Part shown: piece after piece, positions 31,437-42,562 of the stretch | Layout: every line of letters begins with the position of its first letter | Numbering within the stretch: the stretch's first letter is position 1 | Notes under the pieces: generated by a model | The model's input: only the letters and a program-made list of their open reading frames with translations | What the model was told of the DNA's origin: nothing | The model's database searches: none | Program-made: the position numbers and the translations under genes | Assembly: GCA_014529385.2 (NCBI GenBank) | Contig: CM043947.1 | Coordinates: 126,082,891 to 126,146,890, forward strand | Length of the DNA: 64,000 nucleotides | Reading direction: 5' to 3' | Origin: Adiantum capillus-veneris | Lineage: Eukaryota > Streptophyta > Polypodiopsida > Polypodiales > Pteridaceae

Positions 31437-31782
31437 ATGTCGCCACTAGCAACATTGACAATCTTGATCACATAATAAGTATGATAGCACAGTCTACTAT
31501 GAAAGACCATCCTGATGTAGATGGTTCATTTAGAGTTGAGGGCCAAGTCCCATGTGCTAGCAGCATTGATGACCAAGAGGATAAAAACAAGGAGTTTTTT
31601 GTCCTCAGTACAGGTGAGGACACGAAGATTATCATGAAAAAGTCTGAACCAGGAAGGGAAAATGGTGATGCATCTGTGGATGCAGGTGGTGATGCAAGTT
31701 GTGCAGTTGGTGCAAGTGGTGCAGGTGATGGCATGGAGATTACAATTGATAAGTCTGAACCACCTCGAGAAGATGGTGACGC
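31437..31782 (+). CDS. DT1 gene, acidic repeat exon, left half (split by Co1)
   Basis: Acceptor TTATGTTCAG. After VATSNIDNLDHIISM the exon encodes repeats of the type EKSEPPxEDGDASVDAGGDA, about 36 residues each. Two repeats lie before the copia insertion at 31783; the frame resumes at 48956 without loss. The 5 bp next to the insertion are GACGC here and GATGC on the other side. Confidence 0.65.
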
Positions 31783-32422
31783 TGTTCAGTATGGAGCCTA
31801 ATTTACCCTTGTAATTTTATGTGGTAAAAGGGCACATTTGTAAGGCCCCCATTATGAGGAGAAGCCATCGTGTGTGAAGGAAAATCACTCGCCGGAAATC
31901 AAAATTTTCACGACCAAAAATCAGGGGCAACTTTAGGGGTCTCGGGGACGGAAGCCCCCGAGGATTTTTTTTTCCTCGCCGGAATATTCCTTTTCACCGG
32001 AATATTATGGCCGGACGGCGGCCGGAAAGTGGTCGGAAAACAACCGTCGACTGGCCGGTGGCCGGTAGTCAATGGCCGGTGGCCAAATTCAAAAGCGGAA
32101 TTTTCTTCTCAAGGGCGGCCACACATGGGCGGATTGGAGGGTCCGATTTGGACTTATCTACACAAGGGCGGCTACACATGGCTGCCTCTCATGAGAGAGG
32201 GCAGCCCTTTTGGCCTATAAAAGGAGGCCATTTCTACACACATTTCATAGTGTGAAGTTGATGAAACAAGGTGAGTGTGAGGTGGTGAGAGTGAAGCAAG
32301 GCGGAAGCTCCATTAAGGGTATAATCCCTTTGTAAACTACTTCTTGTTTTGAAGTACTAAAGCCATTGAGTGGCTGCTTTCCCGTGGACGTAGCCCACAT
32401 TGGGTGAACCACGTATATCGTG

Positions 32423-32485
<63 letters not shown>

Positions 32486-32565
32486 AATTTCGTGTATGTA
32501 AATTTTTCTCTCTCCATTAAGTAATCTACTCAATTATCTATTTAGCTACGTCTTATTTCCTAACA
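31783..32565 (+). repeat. Co1 5' LTR (783 bp)
   Basis: It contains GGCCTATAAAAGG (TATA at 32214-32222), a GGCCGGTGGCCGG-rich U3 (32005-32095), and a CT microsatellite of about 29 units (32421-32479) downstream of the expected start. The 3' LTR is 48137-48955. Confidence 0.9.
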
Positions 32566-32568
32566 ACT

Positions 32569-32579
32569 AGTATCAGAGC
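32569..32579 (+). promoter_or_regulatory. Co1 primer-binding site (initiator Met tRNA type)
   Basis: TAGTATCAGAGC follows the LTR after a short spacer (ACTAG). The usual copia site is TGGTATCAGAGC, so the G-to-A change weakens it. Confidence 0.7.
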
Positions 32580-32629
32580 AAGGTTTGCTCATAGCTAAAT
32601 TATCCCAAGGAAAGGATTCCTTGAATTGA

Positions 32630-34411
32630 GTGGGAGTTATGGCGGAGGAAGGGAAGCTCAAGATTCAAAAGTTCAACGGCAAAAACTACCAACATTGGAA
32701 GATGCAGATTGAAGACTATCTCTACCAGAAGGACCTCTATTTGCCACTAGGTAGTCTTGCGAAGAAGCCCGCAACAATGGCAGATGAAGCATGGATTGTC
32801 CTTGATCGAAAGGCACTGGGAACAATCTGGTTAAGCTTGGCGTCAACGGTGGCCTTCAATGTTTCGGAGATGAAGACCACGGAGGACTTGATGAAGTCAC
32901 TTGACGACTTCTACGAGAAACCATTGGCATCCAATAAGGTATTTCTTATGAAGCGCTTGTTCAATCTAAAGATGGCAGAGAATGGTTCAATTGCAGAAAA
33001 CCTAAATGACTTTAACACAAACATAAGTCAACTTCGATCGGTGAAAATCAATTTCGATGACAAAGTGCGAGCTCTTCTTATACTATCATCTCTACCAGAT
33101 AGTCGGGACAGCCTTGTGATGGCTGTAAGTAATTCTATTTCTGGCACAAATACTCTTAAGTTTGATGATGTTGTGGGTGTTCTCCTAAGCGAGGAAATAC
33201 GAAGGATAATTACAAGAGAATCATCAAGTGTTGCACTATCAGTGGAAACAAGAGGAAGGCCTAAGGAAAGGTTCAAAAAGCAAAAGGGTCGTGATCACTC
33301 AAGGCGGAGCAATTCATGCACAAAGTCATTTCTTGAATGTTGGAACTGCGGCAACAAGGGCCACGTCAAGAAGGATTGTTGGTCCAAGAAGAAGAAGGAG
33401 ACAGAGTCTCAAGTCAACAAGCCAACATCGGAGGCCAATGTGGCAGGTAAAGTAGAGCAAGATGCTCTAATTTTCTCATTAGACAATGTGTCTAATTTCT
33501 GGATAGTAGATTCCGGGGCTTCATTCCATGCGACACCACACAAGCAACATTTCCAAGACTACACCAAAGGTAATTTTGGGTATGTATACTTGGGAGATGA
33601 TGAATCTTGTGAGATTGTCGGCAAAGGTACAGTTTCTGTCAAAACTACTAACGGAAATGAATGGAAGCTTAAAGATGTTAGGCATGTTCCTTCTCTTCGC
33701 AAAAATTTGATCTCTACAGGACAATTGGACAATGAAGGTCACAACATTGCATTCGGAAACAAACGGTGGAAGATCTCAAAGGGATCTTTGGTGGTTGCCA
33801 AGGGAGAAAAAGTCGGTACACTTTACTTGTGTACTGTTAGCATGCAACCTTCAACTTGCGCAGCAACTACAGAAGTTGACAGTGCGGTGTGGCACTACCG
33901 ACTTGGGCATATGAGTGCCAAAGGAATGCAAATCCTTCAAACAAAGAAGCTTCTACCAGGTTTGAAAGAAGTGGACTTAGAGTTCTCTGAAGATTGTGTT
34001 TATGGTAAACAAAAGAGGGTAAAATTTCAAAAATCAGGAAATGAAAGAAAAAATAAAAAAATTGAGTTGGTTCATTCTGATGTTTGGGCTCCTGCAAGTA
34101 CACCATCACTTGATGGCTCATTGTACTATGTAAAATTCATAGACGATGCGACTAGGAAAACATGGGTTTATGTCATGAAGAATAAATCCGATGTATTTTC
34201 CATATTTCAAAGGTGGAAAGCCTTTGTGGAGAATGAAACAGGTACCAAGGTTAAATGCCTCAGATCCGACAATGGAGGCGAATATTGCAGCCAAGCTTTT
34301 GAAAGATTTTGTGCTAGCAATGGCATTCGGAGGCAAAGGACAACCCCAAGGACACCTCAACAAAATGGGATTTCGGAAAGGATGAATAGGACAATCATGG
34401 AGCGACCATGA
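32630..34411 (+). pseudogene. Co1 gag, protease and integrase core (593 codons)
   Basis: Gag (residues 1-230, copia UBN2/DUF4219 type start KIQKFNGKNYQHWKMQIEDY), a CCHC knuckle CWNCGNKGHVKKDC near residue 237, protease FWIVDSGASFHATP near residue 290, then integrase: HYRLGHMS zinc region, HSDVWAP, RSDNGGEYCS and ISERMNRTIME carry the catalytic D, D and E. In the zinc region, one of two paired Cys is Ser (FSEDCVYG). The ORF ends at TGA 34409-34411 exactly after the catalytic segment; the next frame carries straight on (SMWLHAGLPLALW), so this is one mutated stop. It starts 64 bp after the LTR. Confidence 0.85.
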
Positions 34412-34414
34412 AGC

Positions 34415-34966
34415 ATGTGGCTACATGCAGGCCTACCGCTTGCGCTTTGGGCGGAAGCTGTAAGTACGTCTGTGTACTTAATCAATCGGTCACCCTCAAC
34501 GGCATTGGATGGGGGAGTTCCAGAAGAGGCATGGAAAGGTAAACTGGTGAATTATGCATTTCTCAAAGTGTTTGGGTGTGAGGCTTTCATGCACATAGAT
34601 AGAAGCCTAAGATCAAAGCTAGATGCAAAGTCCAAAAAGTGTTTCTTCATTGGCTATGGAGAAGGTGACTTTGGGTATCGCCTATGGAATCCTGAACATG
34701 GTAAAATCTTAAGGAGTAGGGATGTAATTTTTAACGAACAAAATATGTACAAAGATTACTTGGAAAGAAAACAAACAAAAGAAACAGGTGATGAGTACAT
34801 GGAGCTTGAGGACGGTGAAGAATCAAGGACTGCAAAAGGTGACAATGTGCAACAAAGTCAACCAAATGAGGAGCCTCAACCTATTCCCCGAAGATCTACA
34901 AGAGCAAGTAGACCTCCAGAAAGGTTTGTTCCTTCCTTCAACCATCTCTTGATCTCAGATTCTTGA
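34415..34966 (+). pseudogene. Co1 integrase C-terminal region
   Basis: It continues the same frame after the stop: WAEAVSTSVYLINRSPSTAL and VFGCEAFMHI with a KKCFFIGYGEGDFGYRLWNP motif typical of the copia integrase C-terminus. An acidic linker and RRSTRASRPPERFVPS lead to the reverse transcriptase. It ends at TGA 34964-34966. Confidence 0.85.
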
Positions 34967-34990
34967 GAGCCAGAATCATACAAAGAATCT

Positions 34991-36002
34991 ATGCAACATG
35001 AATCCAAAAAAGAATGGACGAAGAGCATGCAAGTGGAGATGGACTCACTACATCGCAACCAAATATGGGAGTTGGTTGAGTTGCCTAAAGGTAAACGGGC
35101 ACTTCAAAACAAGTGGGTGTACAAGCTCAAGGAAGAAGAAGGTGGGAAGAAAAGGTACAAGTCTAGGCTTGTGGTAAAAGGGTTTTCTCAAAATAAAGGT
35201 ATTGACTTTAATGAAATATTTTCTCTTGTTGTAAAAATGAATTCAATTAGGCTTGTCTTAAGCCTTGTGGATGCTCATTATCTAAATCTCTAGCAAATGG
35301 ATGTAAATACGGCATTCCCTCACAGTGACTTAGAGGAGGAAATCTACATGCTTCAACCAAAGGGGTATGAAGTAAAAGGTAAGGAGAAAATGGTTTGCAG
35401 ATTAAAGAAGAGCTTGTATGATTTAAAGCAAGCATCAAGACAATGGTACTTGAAGTTTGATCGATGGATGTTGGATCGTGGATTCACAAGATGCAACTCG
35501 GATCACTGCGTTTACACGAAGAATTTGGGAGATGGGAAATTCATCATCCTAATGTTGTATGTTGATGACATGTTGATTGCAAGTGCTAACATGCAGGACA
35601 TCAAAGACCTAAAAGAGGAGCTGTCTAAAGAAGAGAAAATGGTTTGCAGATTAAAGAATAGCTTGTATGGTTTAAAGCAAGCATCAAGACAATGGTACTT
35701 GAAGTTTGATCAATGGATGTTGGATCATGGATTCACAAGATGCAACTCGGATCACTGCGTCTACACGAAGAATTTGGGAGATGGGAAATTAATCATCCTA
35801 ATGTTGTATGTTGATGACATATTGATTGCAAGTGCTAACATGCAGGACATCGAAGACCTAAAAGAGGAGCTTTCTAAATCTTTTTCAATGAAAGATTTAG
35901 GTGTTGCAAAGAGGATACTTGGTATGAAAATATCAAGGGATAGGACGAAGAAGACAATAAAGCTATCTCAAGAAGATTACATCAAGAACGTACTAGAAAA
36001 GT
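34991..36002 (+). pseudogene. Co1 reverse transcriptase with duplicated YVDD segment, cut by Gy4
   Basis: It starts with EWTKSMQVEMDSLHRNQIW and KWVYKLKEEEGGKKRYKSRLV. A stop lies at 35291-35293, then QMDVNTAFPHSDLEEEIYM. An 83-residue segment (from EKMVCRLKKSLYDLKQASRQ to EELSK) is present twice in tandem: 35384-35632 and 35633-35881. Each copy has YVDD (35558-35569 and 35807-35818). After the second copy the normal sequence continues (FSMKDLGVAKRILGMKI) to the Gy4 insertion after GAAAAGT. Two active-site loops in series are incompatible with a normal fold. Confidence 0.85.
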
Positions 36003-36940
36003 TGTTGGAGGAGCGACTCACACACCCATGAAGTGCATGCAAACACTACCTAGATCAACATAATGTCAATCGAGGACACAGATGACACGATAGGCACACG
36101 GAGGAAATCTCTTTAGCTTGTCAAGCTGAGACCATCCTACACATACAACACTCTGGAAGGCCAACTATACCAAAATCAAGAACCTCACTGCTCTCAACTA
36201 CACCACCTAGCCACATACACACATACGGAAGGTAACTCACCTAATCATGCCAAATTCGTACGAAACTTAAGGAACACCATCCGCTCACTAGGATACACCT
36301 GTCCCTAAGCTTCTACACTCAAAACCCTCACTCTAAACCCATATGCGGAAAACGCGTTGGATGACAGAGCAGAAGTTTGAAAGTGCCTCAAATTGAAATT
36401 TATGAGTACCTATGCGTAGCTTATGTTGTCACGATTCTATAGACTACTAGCACGCAGAAAACAGACATCGTTTGATACACTTACGGCCACAAATAGCTCG
36501 TAGATGCGTCGGCGTGTGAGCTTCATCTCGCGTGGAATGCTTGGCGTTGTCGTGTAGCTCTCCTCGAGCCTACAGCAATGGTGCACTTGGATCTTCAATG
36601 TGTTGAGTGAGCCAGCTCACGCTCACTCTCTTTCTCTCTCTCACACAGTAGACGGCAGTGCTAAAATTTTGATTATGATAAAAGTCTCCCTTTACAAAAT
36701 GACCTAGGTACCTTATATACTAAGGCTACCTTAGGTTTAACCAAAAATGGGGTTGAAAGGGTCAAATGGCTTTGTATTTACAATCTGGAAGTGCCATTGC
36801 ACCCCGGCTTCTGAAACTAGAATAAATACTCATTACAAATGACGTTCATATCCATAATCCGCAGCATTTCATAACTCGCAAAAGATAAGAGTTTGGTACG
36901 AAACTTGAGTTATGTTGTGTTGTTGACCCAGCGGTTAACA
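36003..36940 (-). repeat. Gy4 3' LTR (938 bp)
   Basis: It matches 46349-47304 nearly throughout (TTGGAGGAGCGACTCACACACC to GTTGTTGACCCA). It lacks the 18-bp CTCGCTAAGCCCGGCTCG-like piece seen near 46955-46975, so the two LTRs differ by a small indel. Confidence 0.88.
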
Positions 36941-38106
36941 CTCCCCCCTTCCGCGTTCATGTCGTCCCCGTTATGACTTGATTGTCGATGGCGATGTGGT
37001 CTTTGCTATCGTTGTGGCTTCATCTTTTGCACTTCTTGTAACTTTGTCGAACCACACCAAGAACTATGATCCATTAGAGCGGACATCTATCATCATAACC
37101 ATTCATCTTTTGAGATCCTCTGATTACTTTTATGTCTGCTCTTCTTCTTGGGGACTTCTTTGTTCCTGTGCAATCATGTTGTTAGTGTTGTCTCTGCAGC
37201 TTTGTCATTGTAGGCCATTCTTCGACTCGCCATTGAGGAGAAGTATGCTATGATCTGAAATTGGTGCTCCAATTCATTTGTCAATTGATTTGAGTAGCAT
37301 TTCCTTATTGTTGATGTAGAAGGAATATGTACAAGAGGATGGTGATAGGTGTCTTTAGATTAGGGTCTTAAACCTGGATGACCAAAGGGAAAAAAACCCG
37401 GTGGGGAAAAAAATGCCTTTGGTATACGCTCTTATTGGAGTTGAGCAGTTGAACGTGAAGTACATGTTCATGAAAGGTGAGTTCTTGGGTGAAACACGGA
37501 AAGAGTGCCTGATGCAAGTGCCAATTATGGGACACTCTATATGCATATGAGAATTTTTTCAACAAAAGCATGCAATGTGAAAGAAGGAGATGATGGATGT
37601 TTCGAGGAATAAATGTAGCACATGTGACATCAAAAGATGTCTCAATAGCTTCCACCTTTCCAAGAAGGGTTTTCGATGTAGAAGTTTCTCCACTCGTATC
37701 TCACTGTGCTCAGTACGTGAGTGTCTTTTGGACCTTCTCCTTCACTTCACCAGACTTAAGTACTTAGACTTCGACTCTTTTGCTCACCTATACCAGCATG
37801 AGCGACACAACGTAAATATGCTCATCTCTTCCAGCTTGAGCAGTACCTAGAATAGCTAAGACGATTAGACCACAGAGAATATTATTTGAAGCTTTGGGAC
37901 TAACACCTCACTCATTTTGTGGCGTAGCTACTCGACTCTGACTTGTATGACTTGTCGGTTGCATGTTGACACTGCTTTGTGACAAGTTCTTTGGCTGTTG
38001 TAGTGGCTGTTGAGACATACTTCGTGAAGTTTCATCATTTCCTTGTACCTTCTTCTCTTTGTAGTGCTCAGGCCTCTCGTCAGTCTTTTCTTCATGTGGA
38101 GTATGG

Positions 38107-38176
<70 letters not shown>

Positions 38177-38700
38177 TAATAAACAAAGAAAATCTTTAAA
38201 AAACTTAACAAAAGAAAAATCATTCAAATAGAAATCTAAATGCTATGTACACTATATACATGTCCCTAGGGGCTCATATATGGATTTTGTCCCCATACTC
38301 CTCTGTAACACTACTATGAGGGCATATACTCTAAATTTCGTCAAAAAATTATCACAATAAAACGCAAAAATTCAATGCCTCTCAAAAACATTTCCCTCTA
38401 ATAGTCATAATGCTAGGTCCGCATTCAGAATGCCTCCCCCCTTCCTATTTGGAATCATCCTTCACGACAGGGTATCGCAAAGGTTATGTGTTGTGCTTGG
38501 GAAATTAAAAGTTGTGCCTATGCAGGCCTTGTAATGTAGCCCTATTATGCATACACAATCAATGCATGGAAAAGATTTATGTTGTGCAAGATGTGGGTAT
38601 AAGCAATTTGCTTATTGGCATTTGTTGGCGAGGCTTCCTATTCTAAGCAATGTAATGGTCTTTGAAGCTCCTGTATCATTGCTTGATTGAAGTGACTTGC
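36941..38700 (-). other. Gy4 3' non-coding region with TA microsatellite
   Basis: 36941-36953 is the polypurine tract (GGAAGGGGGGAG on the minus strand). The rest shows no gene. A TA repeat of about 30 units lies at 38113-38172. AAAGGGAAAAAAACCCGG (about 37383) is an A-rich block like those near the 3' ends of some plant gypsy elements. Confidence 0.6.
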
Positions 38701-38706
38701 TCTCTT

Positions 38707-39348
38707 CTAACTGTACTGTAATCGTAGGAAGAATTGTAAGAATTCAAGCGGCGATGCACTGACAGCAGTTTTGTTGTTCTTCTTTGGGACCCATTTCTTT
38801 GCGATTATTGGCTGTTTTGTTGCTGACCCTCGTTTGGGAACCCATACTTGGCCGTGCTTTGTTTGTGTTTGAAGAAACTTCTTTGGGATCCACCTTTTTG
38901 TTGTGTGAGTCGACAGTGGTCTTTGCTTCAGCCCTTGTACGCTTGGTTGGTGACGGGATTCAGGCTTTGAAAGTTGATATTGTGGTTGTTTTGGAATCCA
39001 AATGAATTCCTGACTTTTTTGTGCTTGAATCAACTTCTTTGGAGCCCAAACCTGAGTTGTGAAAGCTTGCAATTTTGTGATATTCTTACCCGTTCGTGCA
39101 CGCTTTCCTTGTTTTTGTTTTGGTGTTGGATCTTGTGATTTGTCATTAGAGATCTTTGTCTTCTTGATCCATATCTGTTTTTGGCTGATCTGGCTTTTTG
39201 GTATCCATATTTGTCGAGCTTTTTGGCTTTGACTTGTTGTCCTGTTCTTTTGACCTGTCATGGTTGTTGCTGAAGGGGTTGGTGATAGTGATGGCCTGAG
39301 TTGATGATAGGGGATGTCGTAAGATTCATCACTATCGCTACTATCCAC
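38707..39348 (-). CDS. Gy4 ORF with repeated W-x-P-K motif (213 codons)
   Basis: The protein is basic and Gln/Lys-rich, with the motif W[IVA]PK recurring: IWIPKSQ, IWIKKTK, VWAPKKL, IWIPKQP, RWIPKKF, VWVPKRG, KWVPKKN, spaced about 15-40 residues. Another lies in the next ORF (KWIPKSS). No domain is recognised. The repeats may be nucleic-acid or protein-binding modules. It is downstream of the protease, at the place where reverse transcriptase should be. The frame is open. Confidence 0.55.
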   Translation of the reverse strand: MDSSDSDESYDIPYHQLRPSLSPTPSATTMTGQKNRTTSQSQKARQIWIPKSQISQKQIWIKKTKISNDKSQDPTPKQKQGKRARTGKNITKLQAFTTQVWAPKKLIQAQKSQEFIWIPKQPQYQLSKPESRHQPSVQGLKQRPLSTHTTKRWIPKKFLQTQTKHGQVWVPKRGSATKQPIIAKKWVPKKNNKTAVSASPLEFLQFFLRLQYS

Positions 39349-39387
39349 AACAAGGTTGACTTCTTGTACTTTCCCTTGATTTTTTGG

Positions 39388-40170
39388 CTAGTAGTGGAAA
39401 GTTACTGTCTGTTTGCTCATGGGTGGTAGTTTCTTGGAGGACTTTTCTAGCCCATTGATTAGAGCATTGTTAGCTCGTTGCTCTGGTCGTATTCCTCCTA
39501 GCTGAGTCTTTGCATCCTTATTAGGAGCCATGTACGAGGATGCTTGTGGTGGCTGTGTTTTCACCGAGGACTTTGGAATCCACTTTTGATGCACTTTATT
39601 CGTGTAGCGATGACATTGATTCCCGGGTCGTTGATCTTCTTGAAGCTCGAAGTGTTCTACAGAGTCATAGAACTCGTTGTCTTCTTCATCTTTTGATTCT
39701 CCACATTTCTTTGTTTGCTCCTTATTTCGAGAGCTTGTTGATGTCTGGATCTCTTCGTTTTCCTGGATTACACTCACTGCAAAATAAGGAACGACAGCAT
39801 AGCCATTTTCATCACAAAACTTTTTTGTGGGAGCATCCTCCACGGTGCACATGTCCAGAGTAGCCAAGATGTGTTCCCATCGAAATGGTTCTGGGATATA
39901 GTCCATATCCTCTATAACCCGCTCTAGGATACATTCCTCACGTTTCAAGCTACCACATTGTGAATCTCCACACATCCACAGTTCTTTAGGCTTACCTAAC
40001 CAAGCTGGAAGTTTTGATCCTGCTACTGTGGCGGAATCAAACTCCTCAACCGGTGTTCTCGTCACATCCCTATAGCTATGGTCCCTCAAGTTTACCTTTG
40101 TTATGGTTTCCATATGTCTCAGGTATATATGGTCATAACCCCAATCTTGAACCATTTTCAATTGTCGCAT
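39388..40170 (-). CDS. Gy4 ORF of unknown function (260 codons)
   Basis: It follows the protease frame by a gap of about 150 bp. Early residues (WGYDHIYLRHMETITKVNLRDHSYRDV) may be the end of the protease-flanking domain, and a Cys-containing segment ELWMCGDSQCGSLKREEC follows. The C-terminal third is acidic, then basic, and includes KWIPKSSVKTQ. There is no reverse transcriptase motif. It is open apart from its stop before 38707's frame. Confidence 0.5.
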   Translation of the reverse strand: MRQLKMVQDWGYDHIYLRHMETITKVNLRDHSYRDVTRTPVEEFDSATVAGSKLPAWLGKPKELWMCGDSQCGSLKREECILERVIEDMDYIPEPFRWEHILATLDMCTVEDAPTKKFCDENGYAVVPYFAVSVIQENEEIQTSTSSRNKEQTKKCGESKDEEDNEFYDSVEHFELQEDQRPGNQCHRYTNKVHQKWIPKSSVKTQPPQASSYMAPNKDAKTQLGGIRPEQRANNALINGLEKSSKKLPPMSKQTVTFHY

Positions 40171-40319
40171 GAATGGTCTTGCCAGAATGATGTGATGTCA
40201 TAGTCGTTCTTCTTGCCAAAGTCAACAACAGCAAAAGTGTGTTCATATTCAATGCCACAAGAAGTAACAAGTACTTTTTCTAGCAGTCCTAGGGGCTTTT
40301 CCTTGTGTCCATCTGCAAG

Positions 40320-41450
40320 CTACAGGGTCATTCGTGTGGATATCAAGGCAGGTTTTCCCCATTTTTTCCAAACCTCTTTGGTTGCAATGGCCACACCAGC
40401 TCCACTGTCAAGGATTGCCATGGTTTTTACACCATTGAATTCCACAGGAAGGGTGGTGTTTCCCTCTTCTCCCTCGTAATACTCGCCTACCTTGTTTAAT
40501 GGCACTGGCCTAGTATTTAATTGAGGCATTTCAAGCTCTTTGATGCCTTCCTCGATTTGAGTCATTGGGGTTTTTACACCAAATTTCTCTAGACATTTAC
40601 CCACATTAGCCCACATGTTTGGTCTTATTCTGAGCAACTCGGCTAACATTATTGTACAGGTGACTGGGGTAGATAGAATATCTACTAGCCCCTTTGAATT
40701 AATGGCCTTGTTGGGAGAGAGTCTCTGTGATGGGACTGCAACCACATCTGACTTGGTCTCGTACTCTCCCATGTAGGATGGTAGTGTTCTTAGCGAATGG
40801 GGTTGACTATCCATAGATTGTACAGATCCTTTGTCGCCCCAATACAATCGTACGTCTAGATTCATTTGAGATCCAGTCTCAAATTCCTCTATTGGTGGTA
40901 TTAACCCTCCTCGTTTATCACCAGTCTTGTCTACTCGTCTTCTTAGGTCATCGGCTTCATTGGCCTCTCTGACTTGTTTCCACAATTCGTCAAGACCATT
41001 TATCTCTTTACAATCCTCAGGTATAGCTAGGTGAAATCCCTCGAAAGAGTTATCCATGGTATTCAGTACTATCCTTGGTTCTAATGCTGGGTCTTTGAGG
41101 TTTGGTATGTGCTCATGACTAGAATCTGGCTCTTTTAGTTCCTGGTTTGGTGGGATTACTTGTGTAGGCATGACACAGATCACATCCTCAGGTTTTGCAA
41201 CTGGTGGTTCTAGTAAAGCTTGGGTTGTTTGAATCATTTTCTTGCACAGTTCAAACCTTTGCTTTTCTAGTTCTGCATATGGATATGTCATCCACCTGTG
41301 TTCTTGGGTTTGGTTGTCTTTGAGCATCACATCATAGGATTTCAAGAGGGCATATAATGTCTCATTAACCTTCTCTGCCCACACAGATCCTCCTGAACTA
41401 GCACTTCTCAGTTTCTCATCCATGGATGGTTCTTCTAGAGGTTTAACCAT
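40320..41450 (-). CDS. Gy4 protein with retroviral-type protease (376 codons)
   Basis: The N-terminal two thirds are helical and acidic (KVNETLYALLKSYDVMLKD near residue 28). The C-terminus has the aspartic protease active site AILDSGAGVAIATKEVWKK (about 40390-40420). DSG is the functional form, unlike the DGG of Gy2 and Gy3. The second half of the protease fold may continue in the gap before 40170. Lies between the zinc-knuckle ORF and the unknown ORFs. Confidence 0.65.
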   Translation of the reverse strand: MVKPLEEPSMDEKLRSASSGGSVWAEKVNETLYALLKSYDVMLKDNQTQEHRWMTYPYAELEKQRFELCKKMIQTTQALLEPPVAKPEDVICVMPTQVIPPNQELKEPDSSHEHIPNLKDPALEPRIVLNTMDNSFEGFHLAIPEDCKEINGLDELWKQVREANEADDLRRRVDKTGDKRGGLIPPIEEFETGSQMNLDVRLYWGDKGSVQSMDSQPHSLRTLPSYMGEYETKSDVVAVPSQRLSPNKAINSKGLVDILSTPVTCTIMLAELLRIRPNMWANVGKCLEKFGVKTPMTQIEEGIKELEMPQLNTRPVPLNKVGEYYEGEEGNTTLPVEFNGVKTMAILDSGAGVAIATKEVWKKWGKPALISTRMTL

Positions 41451-41602
41451 CTGTGTAAGAGAAGGTGCCTCCTTTTCCTCATGTTGTTTTTCTTCTCCTC
41501 AGCTTCGGTAAGCTTCTCAGCTAGGGATTTTTGCTCTCGTTCCCTGCGTGCTTTCATCCTAGTCTTTCTAGCTTCCCAACTATTTCGTTTGCTCTTGGTT
41601 TT

Positions 41603-42037
41603 CTAACTAGGTGCTTCTATCTTTGGTCCATCATCTGTCTTTGGACTCATGTCAATTTCTGTGTTCTTTGTCTCTGGATTCTCATCAGCTTTCTTTTGAG
41701 CTTGTGCTCTTGTAACCACTTGAACTGGTACAACATTTTCATTTTCTGAGCTACTAGGTAGCTGAACAATCCCTAATACATTCGTCGTGATTTTCCTGAT
41801 TTGGTTTGGTTTTTTCGGGCAATGGGGGATCAAGTGAGTGATGCCACACTCAAGACAATAGGCATTTACTTCAGTGATCTCCATATGAGGACATTGTTTG
41901 ACCAAGTGGTTGTCACGACTTTTGTGACAATCTGTCTCTGGTTGAGGAGGTTCTTTTAGCATTTCCTCTTGGCTATAAGCAAGCTTTGACCTAGATAAGC
42001 CGCTATTTGCAATGAATCGCAATGTCCTTTCGTCCAT
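41603..42037 (-). CDS. Gy4 nucleocapsid-like ORF
   Basis: It has the zinc-knuckle-like segments CHKSRDNHLVKQC (one Cys missing) and CLECGITHLIPHC (C-x2-C-x3-H-x4-C). The C-terminal part is Glu/Lys/Thr-rich. It would bind RNA. Separated from 42059-42487 by one stop. Confidence 0.6.
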   Translation of the reverse strand: MDERTLRFIANSGLSRSKLAYSQEEMLKEPPQPETDCHKSRDNHLVKQCPHMEITEVNAYCLECGITHLIPHCPKKPNQIRKITTNVLGIVQLPSSSENENVVPVQVVTRAQAQKKADENPETKNTEIDMSPKTDDGPKIEAPS

Positions 42038-42058
42038 TTCATACCTTCTTTCTTTCGA

Positions 42059-42487
42059 CTAAAACCCAGGAGGTGGAGGTTGTATCGGCCTCACCACTCC
42101 ATGTGTTTCTCTCACATTTTGTTGCTCCGAAGGGTAGTACTCACTTTGGTTGCTATACCACATTGTAGTTGGTACTGGCGTTGGTTTATTTGATGCTTCC
42201 ATCATTGACATGTATCTCATGTCGACCTGCATTCTAGCACCTGGCAGTGGAGGTTGTTGTCCTAAGACAAGCTGTGGCCTTAAAACTCCTACTGGTCTTG
42301 GCGCATTCCCCGCAATGTATCTAGGTGGAGTAGGTTCTTCTGGAGCAAGTTGTACATACCTCTCCCTAGCATTTTCCATGCTATAATAGCACTCTTCCCC
42401 CGTATGGTTCGTCCATTTTCTCTCAATTTCACACCACTTCGGCTCTCCCGAATTAGACCTTACAAGAGGAATCAACCTCTTGACCAA
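42059..42487 (-). CDS. Gy4 gag linker ORF
   Basis: Pro-rich segment (VLRPQLVLGQQPPLPGARM, VVRPIQPPPPGF) after an N-terminal part with KWCEIERKWTNHTGEECYY. It lies between gag core and nucleocapsid. The frame is broken from its neighbours by single stops. Confidence 0.5.
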   Translation of the reverse strand: MVKRLIPLVRSNSGEPKWCEIERKWTNHTGEECYYSMENARERYVQLAPEEPTPPRYIAGNAPRPVGVLRPQLVLGQQPPLPGARMQVDMRYMSMMEASNKPTPVPTTMWYSNQSEYYPSEQQNVRETHGVVRPIQPPPPGF

Positions 42488-42562
42488 TTCGTCAATAAGC
42501 TTTTCTTGATCAATAGGTGCCGTTGGCTTGGCAATGGACTCACTTATCTGTGAAGCACTGTG

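Noticed and set aside
28387-31801. Ordinary single-copy host gene
   Set aside because: The exons lie within DT1, between its TIRs, and are interleaved with DT1-specific palindromes; a captured host gene remains possible but is not supported as an independent locus.
31870-32255. Open frames of 82-116 codons in the Co1 5' LTR
   Set aside because: A counterpart in the 3' LTR is shorter and shifted; U3 of an LTR, and no recognisable product.
37908-38231. Tyr-Ile repeat proteins at the TA tract
   Set aside because: Microsatellite translations.
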